NCBI GenBank assembly: GCA_004144595.1
Contig: SEEM01000029.1
Location: forward strand, 1-63,656
From: Hyphomicrobiales bacterium
GTDB taxonomy: Bacteria > Pseudomonadota > Alphaproteobacteria > Rhizobiales > Beijerinckiaceae
Direction: 5' to 3'
DNA: 63,656 bases
Of this stretch, positions 54,206 through 62,962 are shown one piece after another. A model generated the notes under the pieces. That model had not been told where the DNA came from, did not search any database, and saw nothing but the letters and a program-made list of their open reading frames with translations. The position numbers and the translations under genes are program-made. Positions within the stretch are counted from its first letter, which is position 1, and every line of letters starts with the position of its first letter.

Positions 54206-54901
54206 TCAAGCCGGGCAGGGCTCGGCCTGCTCCTGCTGGCGGCGCGGCGAGATGCCGAGCGCCGGCTGGCCGCGTGCCGGCTCCTCGTCCGCTTCCTGCT
54301 CGGGCGCATGGGTCCAGCCGCTGGCGCTCCAGCTCTTCAACGCCGCCCAGGTCGAGCGGTCGAGCCGGAACTGCTCGCAGGGGAACAGCCCGCCGCGCGC
54401 CGGCAGCGACTTCAGGAACGAGCCCTCGGAGCGGAAGCCGGACTTCTCCAGCACCCGCCGCGAGGCCGGGTTGATCACCCGGGTATCGGCCTCGATCGCC
54501 GGCAGCTCGATCAGCGAGAACAGGCTGTCGATCAGGCCCTGCACCGCCTCGGTCGCGTAGCCCTTGCCCCAGTGCGGGGTGCCGAGCCAGTAACCGATGA
54601 AGGGCACACCGGTCGCCTGCCTGTGCGCGCTGATCATGCCGATCAGCTCGTTGGGCTTCGACCGCGGGGTGATCGCCAGCGCGAGATGTTCGCCCAGCGC
54701 ATTGCCCTTGCGCATCGCGAAGACGAACGGCTCGACCGCCTGGGGCGGGTAGGGATGGGGAATCGATGCCGTCATCTCCGCCACCGCCTTCTCGCCGGCG
54801 AGGCGCAGGATGGCGTTGCCATCGGCCATGCGGGGCCAACGCAGCCAGAGACGCCGGGTCTCGAGCCGGAAGACATCGTCGCGGGTCAGTTCGGGGAACA
54901 T
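54206..54901 (-). CDS. GNAT N-acetyltransferase (RimJ/RimL type)
   Basis: A 231-residue single-domain GNAT: FRLETRRLWLRWPRMADGNA, GEHLALAITPRS, IGYWLGTPHWGKGYATEAV (acetyl-CoA loop GKGYAT) and NPASRRVLEKSGFRSEGSF. ATG at 54901 chosen over 54922 for homology. It is placed downstream of rpmA behind a strong terminator. A GNAT gene beside rplU-rpmA is a common alphaproteobacterial arrangement (recalled) and hints at acetylation of a ribosomal or other protein, unproven. The C-terminal tail is rich in Glu/Gln/Pro. Confidence 0.85.
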   Translation of the reverse strand: MFPELTRDDVFRLETRRLWLRWPRMADGNAILRLAGEKAVAEMTASIPHPYPPQAVEPFVFAMRKGNALGEHLALAITPRSKPNELIGMISAHRQATGVPFIGYWLGTPHWGKGYATEAVQGLIDSLFSLIELPAIEADTRVINPASRRVLEKSGFRSEGSFLKSLPARGGLFPCEQFRLDRSTWAALKSWSASGWTHAPEQEADEEPARGQPALGISPRRQQEQAEPCPA

Positions 54902-54924
54902 GTCGTCTCTCCGTCGGCGCAAAC

Positions 54925-54960
54925 GAAAAAAGGGAGCTGGGACTTTGGTCCCATCTCCCC
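54925..54960 (-). terminator. intrinsic terminator of the rplU-rpmA operon
   Basis: On the minus strand GGGAGATGGGAC pairs with GTCCCAGCTCCC (one internal mismatch, loop CAAA, 54959-54932) and is followed by six T (54931-54926). It lies about 100 bp beyond the rpmA stop and just before the GNAT gene. Confidence 0.88.
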
Positions 54961-55056
54961 TTCGCTGACCTTCGGGAGACCCGTATCGGGCCTTTTAACC
55001 CTTGATCCGTTCGGTTCGATGGAACCGGCGGATCGAGGGATTTCCCTATCCGCCTT

Positions 55057-55323
55057 TTACTCTGCGGCCTCTTGGGCCGAAACTACGTTCACGAAAGCTC
55101 GGCCGAGTTTCGTCGTGAATCGGACTCGGCCATTCGCCGTCGCAAAGAGGGTATGGTCTTTGCCCATGCCGACATTGGCGCCGGCATGCCACTTGGTGCC
55201 GCGCTGACGGATAATGATGTTGCCGGGAATGACGGCCTGATCGCCGAACTTCTTGACGCCGAGGCGCCTGCCTGCGGAGTCGCGACCGTTGCGGGATGAA
55301 CCGCCTGCCTTTTTATGAGCCAT
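55057..55323 (-). CDS. rpmA: 50S ribosomal protein L27
   Basis: An 88-residue L27. [20 protein letters not shown] is the invariant N-terminus that reaches the peptidyl-transferase centre, followed by [22 protein letters not shown] and [12 protein letters not shown]. Second gene of the rplU-rpmA operon (99-bp gap), with a strong terminator at 54925. Confidence 0.98.
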   Translation of the reverse strand: MAHKKAGGSSRNGRDSAGRRLGVKKFGDQAVIPGNIIIRQRGTKWHAGANVGMGKDHTLFATANGRVRFTTKLGRAFVNVVSAQEAAE

Positions 55324-55422
55324 AACGCCCTACCTCAAAACCTGTGCTGTCTCTCTAACCCGAATCGGCGGCAAAAGCCAGCCGGTCCGGGCGCGACGAT
55401 CAATCTGCGCTGACGGGAACCG

Positions 55423-56112
55423 TCAGTAGTCCTCACCCGAAGCGAGTTCGGCCTGGTCGGCCTTGGCCCGGGGCGGCTTGCCGGCGAGCAGTTCCTTGGC
55501 CTGCTCGACCCACTCCTCGCGGGTGGCGCGGCCGCGCAGCTTGAGCTCCTCGTCCCACTTGGCGACGTCGGCGTCGGTCCAGGCGGCGATGTCGTTCCAG
55601 GAGGTGATGCCGGCGGCGCGCAGCTTCTTCTCGATGGTCGGGCCGACGCCCGAGATCAGCGAGAGGTTCGAGGCGTCGAGCGCCTCGGCGGTCGCGGCAG
55701 CCTTGGCGGCCTTCGGCGCAGCCTTGCCCTTTGTCGCAGTCGAAGCGGCCTTCAGCGCGACGGCGGAAGCATCGCCCTTCTTCATCTCCGGCTTCTTGCC
55801 GCCGGTGAGGATGTCGGTGATGCGGATGATGGTCAGCTCGGCGCGGAAGCCGCGCTTGCGCTTCGAGTTCTGGCGGCGACGCTTCTTGAAGGCGATGACC
55901 TTGTCGCCGCGGGCCTGCTCGACGATCTCACCGACGACGGTGATCTCGGAGAGGGCCTTGGCGTCGAGGGTGGTCTTCTCGCCTTCGGTGAGCATCAGCA
56001 CCGAATCGAACGCGACGGTGTCGCCGGCGTTGCCTTCGATCTTGGCAGCGGTGATCTTGTCGTTGGCGGTAACGCGGAATTGCTTCCCGCCGGTCTTGAT
56101 GACTGCGAACAT
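55423..56112 (-). CDS. rplU: 50S ribosomal protein L21 with C-terminal helix-hairpin-helix domain
   Basis: A 229-residue protein. Residues 1-103 are a normal L21 (MFAVIKTGGKQFRVTANDKI, FKKRRRQNSKRKRGFRAELT). After a Lys/Ala-rich linker (about 105-147) comes a helix-hairpin-helix domain (150-210: LSLISGVGPTIEKKLRAAGI, ITSWNDIAAWTDADV, GRATREEWVEQAK). Standard L21 is about 103 residues. The same type of module is known on NuoE and on L21 of some Alphaproteobacteria (recalled). It could contact rRNA or tether another factor. ATG at 56112 has a perfect GGAGGA ribosome site. Confidence 0.95.
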   Translation of the reverse strand: MFAVIKTGGKQFRVTANDKITAAKIEGNAGDTVAFDSVLMLTEGEKTTLDAKALSEITVVGEIVEQARGDKVIAFKKRRRQNSKRKRGFRAELTIIRITDILTGGKKPEMKKGDASAVALKAASTATKGKAAPKAAKAAATAEALDASNLSLISGVGPTIEKKLRAAGITSWNDIAAWTDADVAKWDEELKLRGRATREEWVEQAKELLAGKPPRAKADQAELASGEDY

Positions 56113-56203
56113 TTTGTCCTCCATGTTCGGCCCCGTCCTGTCGTGCTTCCGGATGGGAGCCCGTGGGACGGCTTTTTGGCAGTCGATTGCGTGGTCTGGC
56201 TTG

Positions 56204-56241
56204 CTCTTTTGCCATGCGACGCAGCGCACATGCCAAAAGAG
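56204..56241 (-). promoter_or_regulatory. inverted repeat in the rplU upstream region
   Basis: CTCTTTTGCCATG (56204-56216) and CATGCCAAAAGAG (56229-56241) form a 13-bp stem with one mismatch and a 12-nt loop, starting about 90 nt before the rplU ATG. If transcribed it would be a leader hairpin; if not, a protein-binding dyad. No T-run follows, so it is not an intrinsic terminator. Confidence 0.45.
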
Positions 56242-56402
56242 ATCAGGCGCGAGTTTCCCCGCGCCGGACGGTGCTCGATAGTCGCAAGGCGGGGGCAGGT
56301 CAAGCGAAAGCGGCGGGGAAGAGTGGATTCTCCCGCTCGGGAGGCTTGCTCCCCGGGCGCGGCTTGTGTAGTAACCGCCTCGCTTCGACCGAAGGCGACC
56401 GC

Positions 56403-56492
56403 GGACAGGTGGCAGAGTGGTTGAATGCACCGCACTCGAAATGCGGCATACCTGCAAGGGTATCGGGGGTTCAAATCCCTCCCTGTCCGCCA
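56403..56492 (+). tRNA. tRNA-Ser (anticodon CGA)
   Basis: A 90-nt class II tRNA with encoded CCA. Acceptor GGACAGG pairs with CCTGTCC. The anticodon stem CCGCA/TGCGG has loop CTCGAAA (anticodon CGA). A long variable arm and T-arm GGGGGTTCAAATCCCTC follow. Anticodon CGA reads UCG serine codons. Confidence 0.96.
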
Positions 56493-56673
56493 CTCTCTGT
56501 CTTACGGCGATCACCTCCTCATTCAATCGACGCTTCAGCCGGCGCAGGGTCGCTGCTGCTTTCGGTTGCCTTAGCCGGCGCGCCTGTTCCGTAGGGATCT
56601 GGTGTGGTCTTGAGCTGACTGGGGAACACCGGTTCGGGCGAACGCGTTCGCATGAAAAGATGCGGAGCGTTTG

Positions 56674-56943
56674 ATGAAGCGACATTTCCTGGCTATCGCA
56701 GCCTTGGCTCTCCTGACGTGCGGAGCGACGGCGCAATCCATTCATCCGCCCACGAAGGAAGGCGCCGGTGCAACGCCCGGTTCGCCTGGCGTGAGCAGCG
56801 AAGGCGCGCGGCGACCTTCCGGTGCGAACCGTCCGGAGACGCAAGGGGGCGCCGATTCACAGCAGAACCGCGATTATGGCAAGGACACGGTCCCTGAGGG
56901 CAAGCCATTGCCCGAAGGCCTGCCCGCGGCGCCGAAGCCGTAG
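56674..56943 (+). CDS. small secreted hypothetical protein
   Basis: An 89-residue protein. Signal peptide KRHFLAIAALALLTCGATAQ precedes a low-complexity mature part rich in Gly, Pro, Ala and Ser (SIHPPTKEGAGATPGSPGVS, then KPLPEGLPAAPKP). No domain recognised. It is probably a short disordered periplasmic protein. ATG at 56674 has GGAG upstream. Confidence 0.65.
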   Translation: MKRHFLAIAALALLTCGATAQSIHPPTKEGAGATPGSPGVSSEGARRPSGANRPETQGGADSQQNRDYGKDTVPEGKPLPEGLPAAPKP

Positions 56944-57062
56944 TCGACCCTACGATACCGGTCCTCGCGCTTTTCCCGGTCTTTCAGATCGGCATCGCCG
57001 GTCTGTCGGGCGGGGCTTAGACGGGGTTGCACGCGGCCGTCAGGCGCGGCAAAGATAGGTTC

Positions 57063-57344
57063 ATGATCAGGATATCGATTGCCGCCACCCTCGTTGCCGT
57101 TCTGGCCGCCGGCTGTGTCTCTTCCCGCCCCCAGCCTGTTCAGCAGAGTGCGGCGCCCGCCGCCAAGCGTATCGTTCGCGACGGCGGGCAGCTCGAACTG
57201 CCGGACGGGACGCGCGTGACGCCGGACTATACCGGCGGGTTCACCTTGCCGAACGGCGATTATGTGAAGCGCGAGCGCGGGGCGCTGGTGCTGCCGACGG
57301 GCGCACGCTGCCAGCCCGACCCTGCCGGGTATGTCTGCCCCTGA
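57063..57344 (+). CDS. small lipoprotein, hypothetical
   Basis: A 93-residue protein. A signal sequence with lipobox LAAGC gives lipidated C18. The mature part contains QLELPDGTRVTPDYTGGFTL, NGDYVKRERGALVLPTGARC and a C-terminal CxP (YVCP), looking like two short beta repeats of the L-P-[DNT]-G type. Two Cys near the end could form a disulfide. An outer-membrane location is likely since no Asp follows C18 (inference). Function unknown. Confidence 0.75.
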   Translation: MIRISIAATLVAVLAAGCVSSRPQPVQQSAAPAAKRIVRDGGQLELPDGTRVTPDYTGGFTLPNGDYVKRERGALVLPTGARCQPDPAGYVCP

Positions 57345-57419
57345 GACTGAGGCGCCGCATCGCGGCGCCTGCCTGATTGGTCATCGGATTTTTCCAGCCG
57401 ACCCATGCCGGCTGGTCCG

Positions 57420-57632
57420 TCAGGCCGCCGCGGAGGCGGGCCGGCGCTTCTTGGTCGCTCCCTTATCCGCATCGTCGGATTCGTCGAGGACGTGGTTATG
57501 GCTGCGGAAGGCCCAGATTTCCTTGGCGGCTTCCCAATGTTCGCGATCGCGGCCTTCGGGCTGCCCGTCCCTGATCCAGAGCCCGTAGGCGATCTTACGG
57601 ATCTCATGATGGGTCTTGTCGGCCTGCTTCAT
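57420..57632 (-). CDS. DUF2934-domain protein
   Basis: A 70-residue soluble protein. HHEIRKIAYGLWIRDGQPEG, then RDREHWEAAKEIW is the DUF2934 motif (I-x-x-R-A-Y-x-[IL]W...G-x-x-x-x-D-W-x-x-A-E). Charged C-terminal tail (DDADKGATKKRRP). Unknown function, common in Rhizobiales. ATG 57632 has GAGGCGAG upstream. Confidence 0.85.
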   Translation of the reverse strand: MKQADKTHHEIRKIAYGLWIRDGQPEGRDREHWEAAKEIWAFRSHNHVLDESDDADKGATKKRRPASAAA

Positions 57633-57780
57633 GTCTCGCCTCCATGATCGCTTCCCGACATCCATCGGGAAATCCTGGTTTCGGAGAGGGTGACGGCTTT
57701 GCCGTGCCGATGAAAAACCGATGGCAGAGCGGGTTGTTCCAAGGCACGGCCAGATACCCTGCTGGCAGCGGAGAGGACAC

Positions 57781-58803
57781 TCACGCCTGCCCGGTGGCCT
57801 GTTCAGCCTTGCCGTGCGCTTCGGCTTTCGTCTGGACCGGGCGGCGGGCATAGCGCTGGGCCAGAACGGCACAGGCGAAGAGCTGGGCCTGATGGAACAG
57901 CATCAGCGGCAGCACGATCAGGCCAAGCGCCTGGCCAGGGAACAGGATATTCGCCATCGGGATGCCGCTCGCCATGCTCTTCTTCGAGCCGCAGAAGACG
58001 ATGGCGATCTCGTCTTCCTTCGAGAAGCCGAGGCGGCGGCTGGCAAAGGTCGTGATCGCCAGCACCGCGGCGAGCAGGGCGACGTCGAGTGCGACGATCA
58101 GGCCGAGATCGGCGAGCGTGACCTGCGACCAGATGCCGGCGACCATGCCCTCGCTGAAGGCGGCATAGACGACGAGCAGAATTGAGCCGCGATCAACCAG
58201 CGAGATCGGCGCCTTGTGGCGTTGCAGGAACGGCCCGATCCAGCGGCGCAGCAACTGCCCGACCAGGAAAGGCAGCAAAAGCTGCAGGGCGATGCTCTCG
58301 ACGGCGCGCGTGCTGAAGCCGCCGCCCTTCGAATCGAGCAGGAGCACCACGAGCAGCGGCGTAAGCACCATGCCGAAGAGATTGGAGACGGAGGCGCTGC
58401 ACAGGGCCGCCGCAACATTGCCGCGCGCGATCGAGGTAAAGGCGATCGAGGACTGCACGGTCGAGGGCAGGATGCAGACGAAGATCAGGCCGGCGATCAG
58501 CTCCGAGGGCAGGACGCCTGCGAAGATGCGGGTCAGCAGCAGGCCAAGCAGCGGGAACAGCACATAGGTGCTCGCGAAGACCAGCGACTGCAGGCGCCAG
58601 TGCAGCAGGCCCTCCCAGACCGCCGTCGGCGACAGCCGCGCGCCGTAGAGGAAGAAGAGCAGGGCGACCGCGATCGAAACGGCGTCATTGGCGATCACGG
58701 CGCCTTCGCCACGGGCGGGGAAGACAGCCGCGATCGCGACCGTCGCAATGAGCGCGATCAGATAGGGGTCGATGCCGAAGCGGGCGAAAGTGCGGCGGAG
58801 CAT
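57781..58803 (-). CDS. bile acid:sodium symporter-family transporter
   Basis: A 340-residue polytopic membrane protein with about ten helices of the BASS/SBF-like group (PF13593): FFLYGARLSPTAVWEGLLHW, CILPSTVQSSIAFTSIARGN and FCGSKKSMASGIPMANIL, the last two being the crossover ion-binding motifs. Prokaryotic members take up or export organic anions; the substrate is unknown. Divergent from the LysR gene at 58892, which probably regulates it. Confidence 0.88.
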   Translation of the reverse strand: MLRRTFARFGIDPYLIALIATVAIAAVFPARGEGAVIANDAVSIAVALLFFLYGARLSPTAVWEGLLHWRLQSLVFASTYVLFPLLGLLLTRIFAGVLPSELIAGLIFVCILPSTVQSSIAFTSIARGNVAAALCSASVSNLFGMVLTPLLVVLLLDSKGGGFSTRAVESIALQLLLPFLVGQLLRRWIGPFLQRHKAPISLVDRGSILLVVYAAFSEGMVAGIWSQVTLADLGLIVALDVALLAAVLAITTFASRRLGFSKEDEIAIVFCGSKKSMASGIPMANILFPGQALGLIVLPLMLFHQAQLFACAVLAQRYARRPVQTKAEAHGKAEQATGQA

Positions 58804-58891
58804 GGGCGATCCTTCCGATGCGGTGCCGCGTTGTATTCCCTCGCCGCTTCATTGTGATCCATGTTGGCTACGATATCGGCTATCATGAATC
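58804..58891. promoter_or_regulatory. divergent promoter region, symporter / LysR gene
   Basis: This 88-bp gap contains the palindrome CGATATCG (58871-58878) and, nearer the LysR start, repeated ATCATGA. No Shine-Dalgarno is visible before the LysR ATG. LysR autoregulation through such gaps is typical; the exact site is not resolved. Confidence 0.35.
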
Positions 58892-59797
58892 ATGATGATG
58901 ATTGACGCTGATCCGAAGCCGCTCGACCCGGTCCTTCTGCAAAGCCTGCTCAAGGTCTGCGAAACGCTGAGCTTCACCGAGGCGGCGCGCCAACTCGGCC
59001 TGCGCCAGTCCTCGGTCAGCCAGCACGTCGCGCGGCTTGAGAAGCGATTGGGCCGGCGCCTGCTGGAGCGGGACACCCATGGCGTGCGCCCGACGCCGGA
59101 TGCGGATGCGATCCTGCCCTTCGCGCGACAGGCGCTTGAGGCCGGGCTGCGGATCGAACGGCATCTCGCCGGCTCGATCCTGCGCGGGCGACTTCGGCTC
59201 GGGGTCTCCGAGGATTTCGCCTATACGGCGCTGCCGGAGATCCTGGCCGCCTTCGCCATGCAGCATCATGCGGTCGATCTGGAGCTGACGGTTGGCCTCA
59301 GCGGCCTGCTCTACGAGCAATACGACGCAGGCGAGCTCGACCTGATCTTCGCCAAGCGCCGCAAGGGCGACGCGCGCGGCGAGGTCGCGTGGCAGGAGCG
59401 CCTCGTCTGGGCCGGCCGGCCAGGCGCGCGGCTGGCCGAGCAGCCGGTCATCCCACTCGTGCTCTATCCGCCGCCGAGCATCACGCGCGTTCATGCGATC
59501 GAGACGCTGGAGCGCGCGGGGCGGTCCTGGCGCGTCGCCTGCACCAGCGGCAGCCTTGCGGGCCTGCGCGCGGCGACGGTGGCGGGGCTCGGCATCACCG
59601 CGCATTCGGCGCGCCTGATTCCACAGGGGCTGGCCGAGGTCGAGCCGCGCGAGGGGCTGCCGCCTCTCGGGACGATAGAATTCGTCGTCATCGGCGGCCA
59701 GTCGCATCAGGCGGCGGCGCGGGCGCTGGCCGACAGCATCCTCGCGAGTGCAGACCGTCTCATGCCGGAGGCGCCGCGGCGCGGCAGGAACGGCTAG
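58892..59797 (+). CDS. LysR-family transcriptional regulator
   Basis: A 301-residue regulator. The winged helix-turn-helix (about 10-70) has LQSLLKVCETLSFTEAARQL, RQSSVSQHVARLEKRLGRRL and ERDTHGVRPTP. The effector-binding domain follows from about 90. Three consecutive in-frame ATGs (58892, 58895, 58898) make the exact start uncertain. Divergent from the symporter gene, its probable target. Its 3' end overlaps the macB stop convergently by 4 bp. Confidence 0.9.
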   Translation: MMMIDADPKPLDPVLLQSLLKVCETLSFTEAARQLGLRQSSVSQHVARLEKRLGRRLLERDTHGVRPTPDADAILPFARQALEAGLRIERHLAGSILRGRLRLGVSEDFAYTALPEILAAFAMQHHAVDLELTVGLSGLLYEQYDAGELDLIFAKRRKGDARGEVAWQERLVWAGRPGARLAEQPVIPLVLYPPPSITRVHAIETLERAGRSWRVACTSGSLAGLRAATVAGLGITAHSARLIPQGLAEVEPREGLPPLGTIEFVVIGGQSHQAAARALADSILASADRLMPEAPRRGRNG

Positions 59798-61749
59798 TCC
59801 CGCGCCAGCGCCGCGACCGGGTCGAGTTTCGCAGCATTGCGCGCCGGCAGGAAGCCGAAGGTCAGGCCGATCAGCGTCGAGCAGCCGATGGCGACGGCGA
59901 AGGCTTCGCCCGAATAGATGAACCGCATCTGGGAGCCCGATGCCTCGAAGGCATAGCCGATGGCCAGCGCCAGCCCGATGCCGAGCGCGCCGCCGATGAA
60001 GCAGACCAGCGAGGCCTCGATCAGGAACTGCTGCATGATGTCGCTGCGGCGGGCGCCGACCGCCATGCGCAGGCCGATCTCGCCGGTGCGCTCGATCACC
60101 GAGACCAGCATGATGTTCATCACGCCGATGCCGCCGACGAGGAGCGAGATGACGGCGATGGAGGAGATCATCAGCGTCAGCGTCTGGGTGGTGGCGGTGA
60201 TGGTGTTGCGGATCTCGTCCTGGTTGAAGATGAAGAAGTCCTTGGCGCGATGGCGATGGGTCAGGAGCTCCGTCACGGCCTCCTGTGCAGCCGCCATCGG
60301 CGTGTCGTCGTCGACGCGCAATGTGATCGAACGCAGCGAGAGATCGCCGAGGAAACGGCCCTGCACCGAGGTGTAGGGCATGAAGACCTGCGGATTCTGG
60401 CTGCCGCCGAAGCCGCCCTGCTGCTGGCGCATCACACCGACGATGCGGCTGGGCACCGCGCCGATCAGAAAGACCGTGCCGATCGGGTTGACCGCGCCGT
60501 TCGGGAAGAGCACGCCCAGCGTGTTCTCGTCGATGACGACGTCCTGTGCCAGCGTGCGGACATCCTCGGCGGTGAAGAAAGCGCCGCGTGTCAGCACGCT
60601 GCCGCGCACGTCGAAATAGCGCTCGCTGACGCCGTTGACCTGCGCCGTCGCCTCGACATTGCCGAGCCGGATCGTCGCGCTCGTGGTGACCGTCGGCGTC
60701 ACGCTCGCCGCATAGGGCTGAGCGGCCAGGACCTGAGCGTCTGGCACGGTCAGCGTCTTGACCCGGCCCGAGCGGGTATCGCCGAAGCCGGCGCCCGGAA
60801 AGATTTCCAGCGTGTTGGTGCCGAGGCCGGAGATGTTCTGGAGCACGTTCTGCTTGGCGCCTTCGCCGAGCGCGACGACACTGACCACGGCGGCGATGCC
60901 GATGACGATGCCGAGCATGGTGAGCGTCGTGCGCAGCTTATGGGCGGTCATCGCCCGCACCGCCATGCCGAACGCCTCCCTGAGGCGGCCGAAACCGGCG
61001 CGCATCAGCCCGGCCGGCGCGGGGACCGGGGAGGGCGGCGGCACGGCTTCCGAGCGCGGCGCGGTGCGGCGGTCGTCGATGATCCGGCCGTCGCTGAGCT
61101 CGATGATGCGGTGGGCGCGGGCGGCGACATTCATGTCGTGGGTGACGAGGATGACCGTGTGGCCCTCGCGGTTCAGCTCCTCGATCAGCGCGAGCATTTC
61201 CTCGCCGCTCTTGCGGTCGAGCGCGCCGGTCGGCTCGTCGGCGAGGAGGACGCGGGCGCCGTTCATCAGGGCGCGCGCCACCGAGACCCGCTGCTGCTGG
61301 CCGCCGGAAAGCTCGGATGGGCGGTGTGTCGCGCGCGACGCCAGCCCGAGCCGCTCCAGAAGCAGCGCGGCGCGGCTCTGGCGCGGGCCGGGCGGCACGC
61401 CGGCATAGATCGCGGGCACCTCGACATTGGCGAGCGCGGTCAGCTCCGAGAGCAGGTGATAGCGCTGGAAGACGAAGCCGAAATATTCGCGCCGGAGCCG
61501 GGCCAGTTCGTCCGGGTCGCGGTCGCGGGTCGGGCGGCCGTCGATCTCGTAGCTGCCGCCGGTCGGGCGATCGAGGCAGCCGATGATGTTCATCAGCGTC
61601 GACTTGCCCGAGCCGGACTGGCCGACGATCGCGACCATCTCGCCGGCCTCGATCACGAGATCGGCGCCGTCGAGCGCGGCGACGGCGGCCTCGCCTTCGC
61701 CGAAATCGCGCCGGACGCCGGCGAGGCGAATGAGCGGCTTGCCCGTCAC
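59794..61749 (-). CDS. macB: MacB-type ABC efflux ATPase/permease
   Basis: A 651-residue fusion. The N-terminal NBD (about 1-230) has Walker A GQSGSGKST, signature LSGGQQQRV and Walker B LLADEPTGALD. An internal linker leads to the FtsX/MacB permease with one helix near residue 280, a large periplasmic domain, then three C-terminal helices (IGVMNIMLVSVIERTGEIGL between them). I chose GTG 61749, 7 nt after the macA stop with GAGG before it, since an ATG at 61803 would lie inside macA. MacB works with MacA and a TolC-like channel to expel macrolides, lipopeptides or haem precursors. Substrate unknown. Confidence 0.93.
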   Translation of the reverse strand: MTGKPLIRLAGVRRDFGEGEAAVAALDGADLVIEAGEMVAIVGQSGSGKSTLMNIIGCLDRPTGGSYEIDGRPTRDRDPDELARLRREYFGFVFQRYHLLSELTALANVEVPAIYAGVPPGPRQSRAALLLERLGLASRATHRPSELSGGQQQRVSVARALMNGARVLLADEPTGALDRKSGEEMLALIEELNREGHTVILVTHDMNVAARAHRIIELSDGRIIDDRRTAPRSEAVPPPSPVPAPAGLMRAGFGRLREAFGMAVRAMTAHKLRTTLTMLGIVIGIAAVVSVVALGEGAKQNVLQNISGLGTNTLEIFPGAGFGDTRSGRVKTLTVPDAQVLAAQPYAASVTPTVTTSATIRLGNVEATAQVNGVSERYFDVRGSVLTRGAFFTAEDVRTLAQDVVIDENTLGVLFPNGAVNPIGTVFLIGAVPSRIVGVMRQQQGGFGGSQNPQVFMPYTSVQGRFLGDLSLRSITLRVDDDTPMAAAQEAVTELLTHRHRAKDFFIFNQDEIRNTITATTQTLTLMISSIAVISLLVGGIGVMNIMLVSVIERTGEIGLRMAVGARRSDIMQQFLIEASLVCFIGGALGIGLALAIGYAFEASGSQMRFIYSGEAFAVAIGCSTLIGLTFGFLPARNAAKLDPVAALARD

Positions 61750-61756
61750 GGGCGCC

Positions 61757-62962
61757 TCAGAAGCCAAAGGGGGAGCGCCGGGAGCGCGCCGGGCGTGTCG
61801 CATCCGGGCCGCCGCTGCTGCGCGTGGTGACGATGCGCTCGCCCGCCTTCAGGCCGGAGGTGATCTCGACCACGATCTTGTTGTCGAGGCCGGTCGTGAC
61901 CTTGCGCTGTTCCGGCTTGCCGTCGGGGCCGAGCACATCGACGAAGGCGTTGGAGCCGCGGCGCCTCACGGCGGTCGAGGGGATGGTGAGGACGTTCTGT
62001 GCCCGGCCGACGATGACGGTGACCTGCGCCGTCATCGAGGTCAGCAGCCGCCCATCGGGGTTCGGCACCTCGAAGAGGGCGTTATAGTAGACCGCGCTGG
62101 TGCTGGCAGCCGAGGACGAACTGCTGGCGCTGGAGGACGACGTCGTATTCTGCGTCTTCAGGCTGTCGGGGGCCGGTTCGACATAGGAGATTTTGCCGGG
62201 AAAGCGCCGCTCCGGCGCGCCGAGCACGCTGAAATAGACCTCCTGCCCGGCCTTGACCCGAAGCACGTCGGCTTCCGAGATCTTGGCCTTGACCGTCATG
62301 GTCGAGACGTCGCCCAGCACCACGACCGTCGGTGCGGACTGGACCGCATTCACCGTCTGGCCTTCCTGCGCGACGATGGCGAGCACAGTGCCGGGGCTGG
62401 GCGCGGTGATGCGGGTATAGCCGAGCTTGGCGCGGGCATCCTCGACCTTGACCTGGCTCGACTGGATCTGCGCATCGAGCGACTCGATCTGGGCGCGGGT
62501 CACGCTCACCGTCATCTCGGCATTCTCGAAAGCGTCGCGCGAGACGGCGTTCTGGCCGACCATCTGCCTCTGCCGGGCGAGCACGGCCTGGGCATAGGTG
62601 AGGCTGGCGCTGCGCTCGGCGCGCTGGGCTTTGAGCGCGGCGAGATCGGCCTCGGCCGAGCGCAGCGCGTTCTGCTGGGTGATGCCGTCGATCTCGGCGA
62701 TCAGGTCGCCGGTCGCGACATTGTCGCCGAGTTTGACCTTGAGCGAGACGATGCGGCCGGTCGCCTGCGCGCCGACGCTGACCTGCCGGACCGGCTCCAG
62801 CGCGCCGGAGGCCAGCACGGCCTCCTCGACATTGCCCATCACCGCTTCGCTGCTCGGCAGGTTGACGGTCTCGGCCGGCGAGGGCTGGCGGGCCTGCCAC
62901 CAATAATAGCCGCCGGCCGCAGCGATGATCAGGGCAGGGAGTAGGAGTCGGCGCAGCCTCAT
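61757..62962 (-). CDS. macA: MacA-type periplasmic adaptor subunit
   Basis: A 401-residue membrane-fusion protein. An N-terminal signal anchor (LLLPALIIAAAGGYYWW) precedes a lipoyl-like half motif (VGAQATGRIVSLKVKLGDNV), a coiled-coil hairpin (about 98-178: LRSAEADLAALKAQRAERSA), the second lipoyl half (YTRITAPSPGTVLAI) and a beta-barrel plus membrane-proximal domain. A Ser/Thr-rich insertion at about 271-290 is unusual and probably a flexible surface loop. It links MacB to the outer-membrane channel. ATGA overlap with the channel gene; macB follows 7 nt after the stop. Confidence 0.93.
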   Translation of the reverse strand: MRLRRLLLPALIIAAAGGYYWWQARQPSPAETVNLPSSEAVMGNVEEAVLASGALEPVRQVSVGAQATGRIVSLKVKLGDNVATGDLIAEIDGITQQNALRSAEADLAALKAQRAERSASLTYAQAVLARQRQMVGQNAVSRDAFENAEMTVSVTRAQIESLDAQIQSSQVKVEDARAKLGYTRITAPSPGTVLAIVAQEGQTVNAVQSAPTVVVLGDVSTMTVKAKISEADVLRVKAGQEVYFSVLGAPERRFPGKISYVEPAPDSLKTQNTTSSSSASSSSSAASTSAVYYNALFEVPNPDGRLLTSMTAQVTVIVGRAQNVLTIPSTAVRRRGSNAFVDVLGPDGKPEQRKVTTGLDNKIVVEITSGLKAGERIVTTRSSGGPDATRPARSRRSPFGF

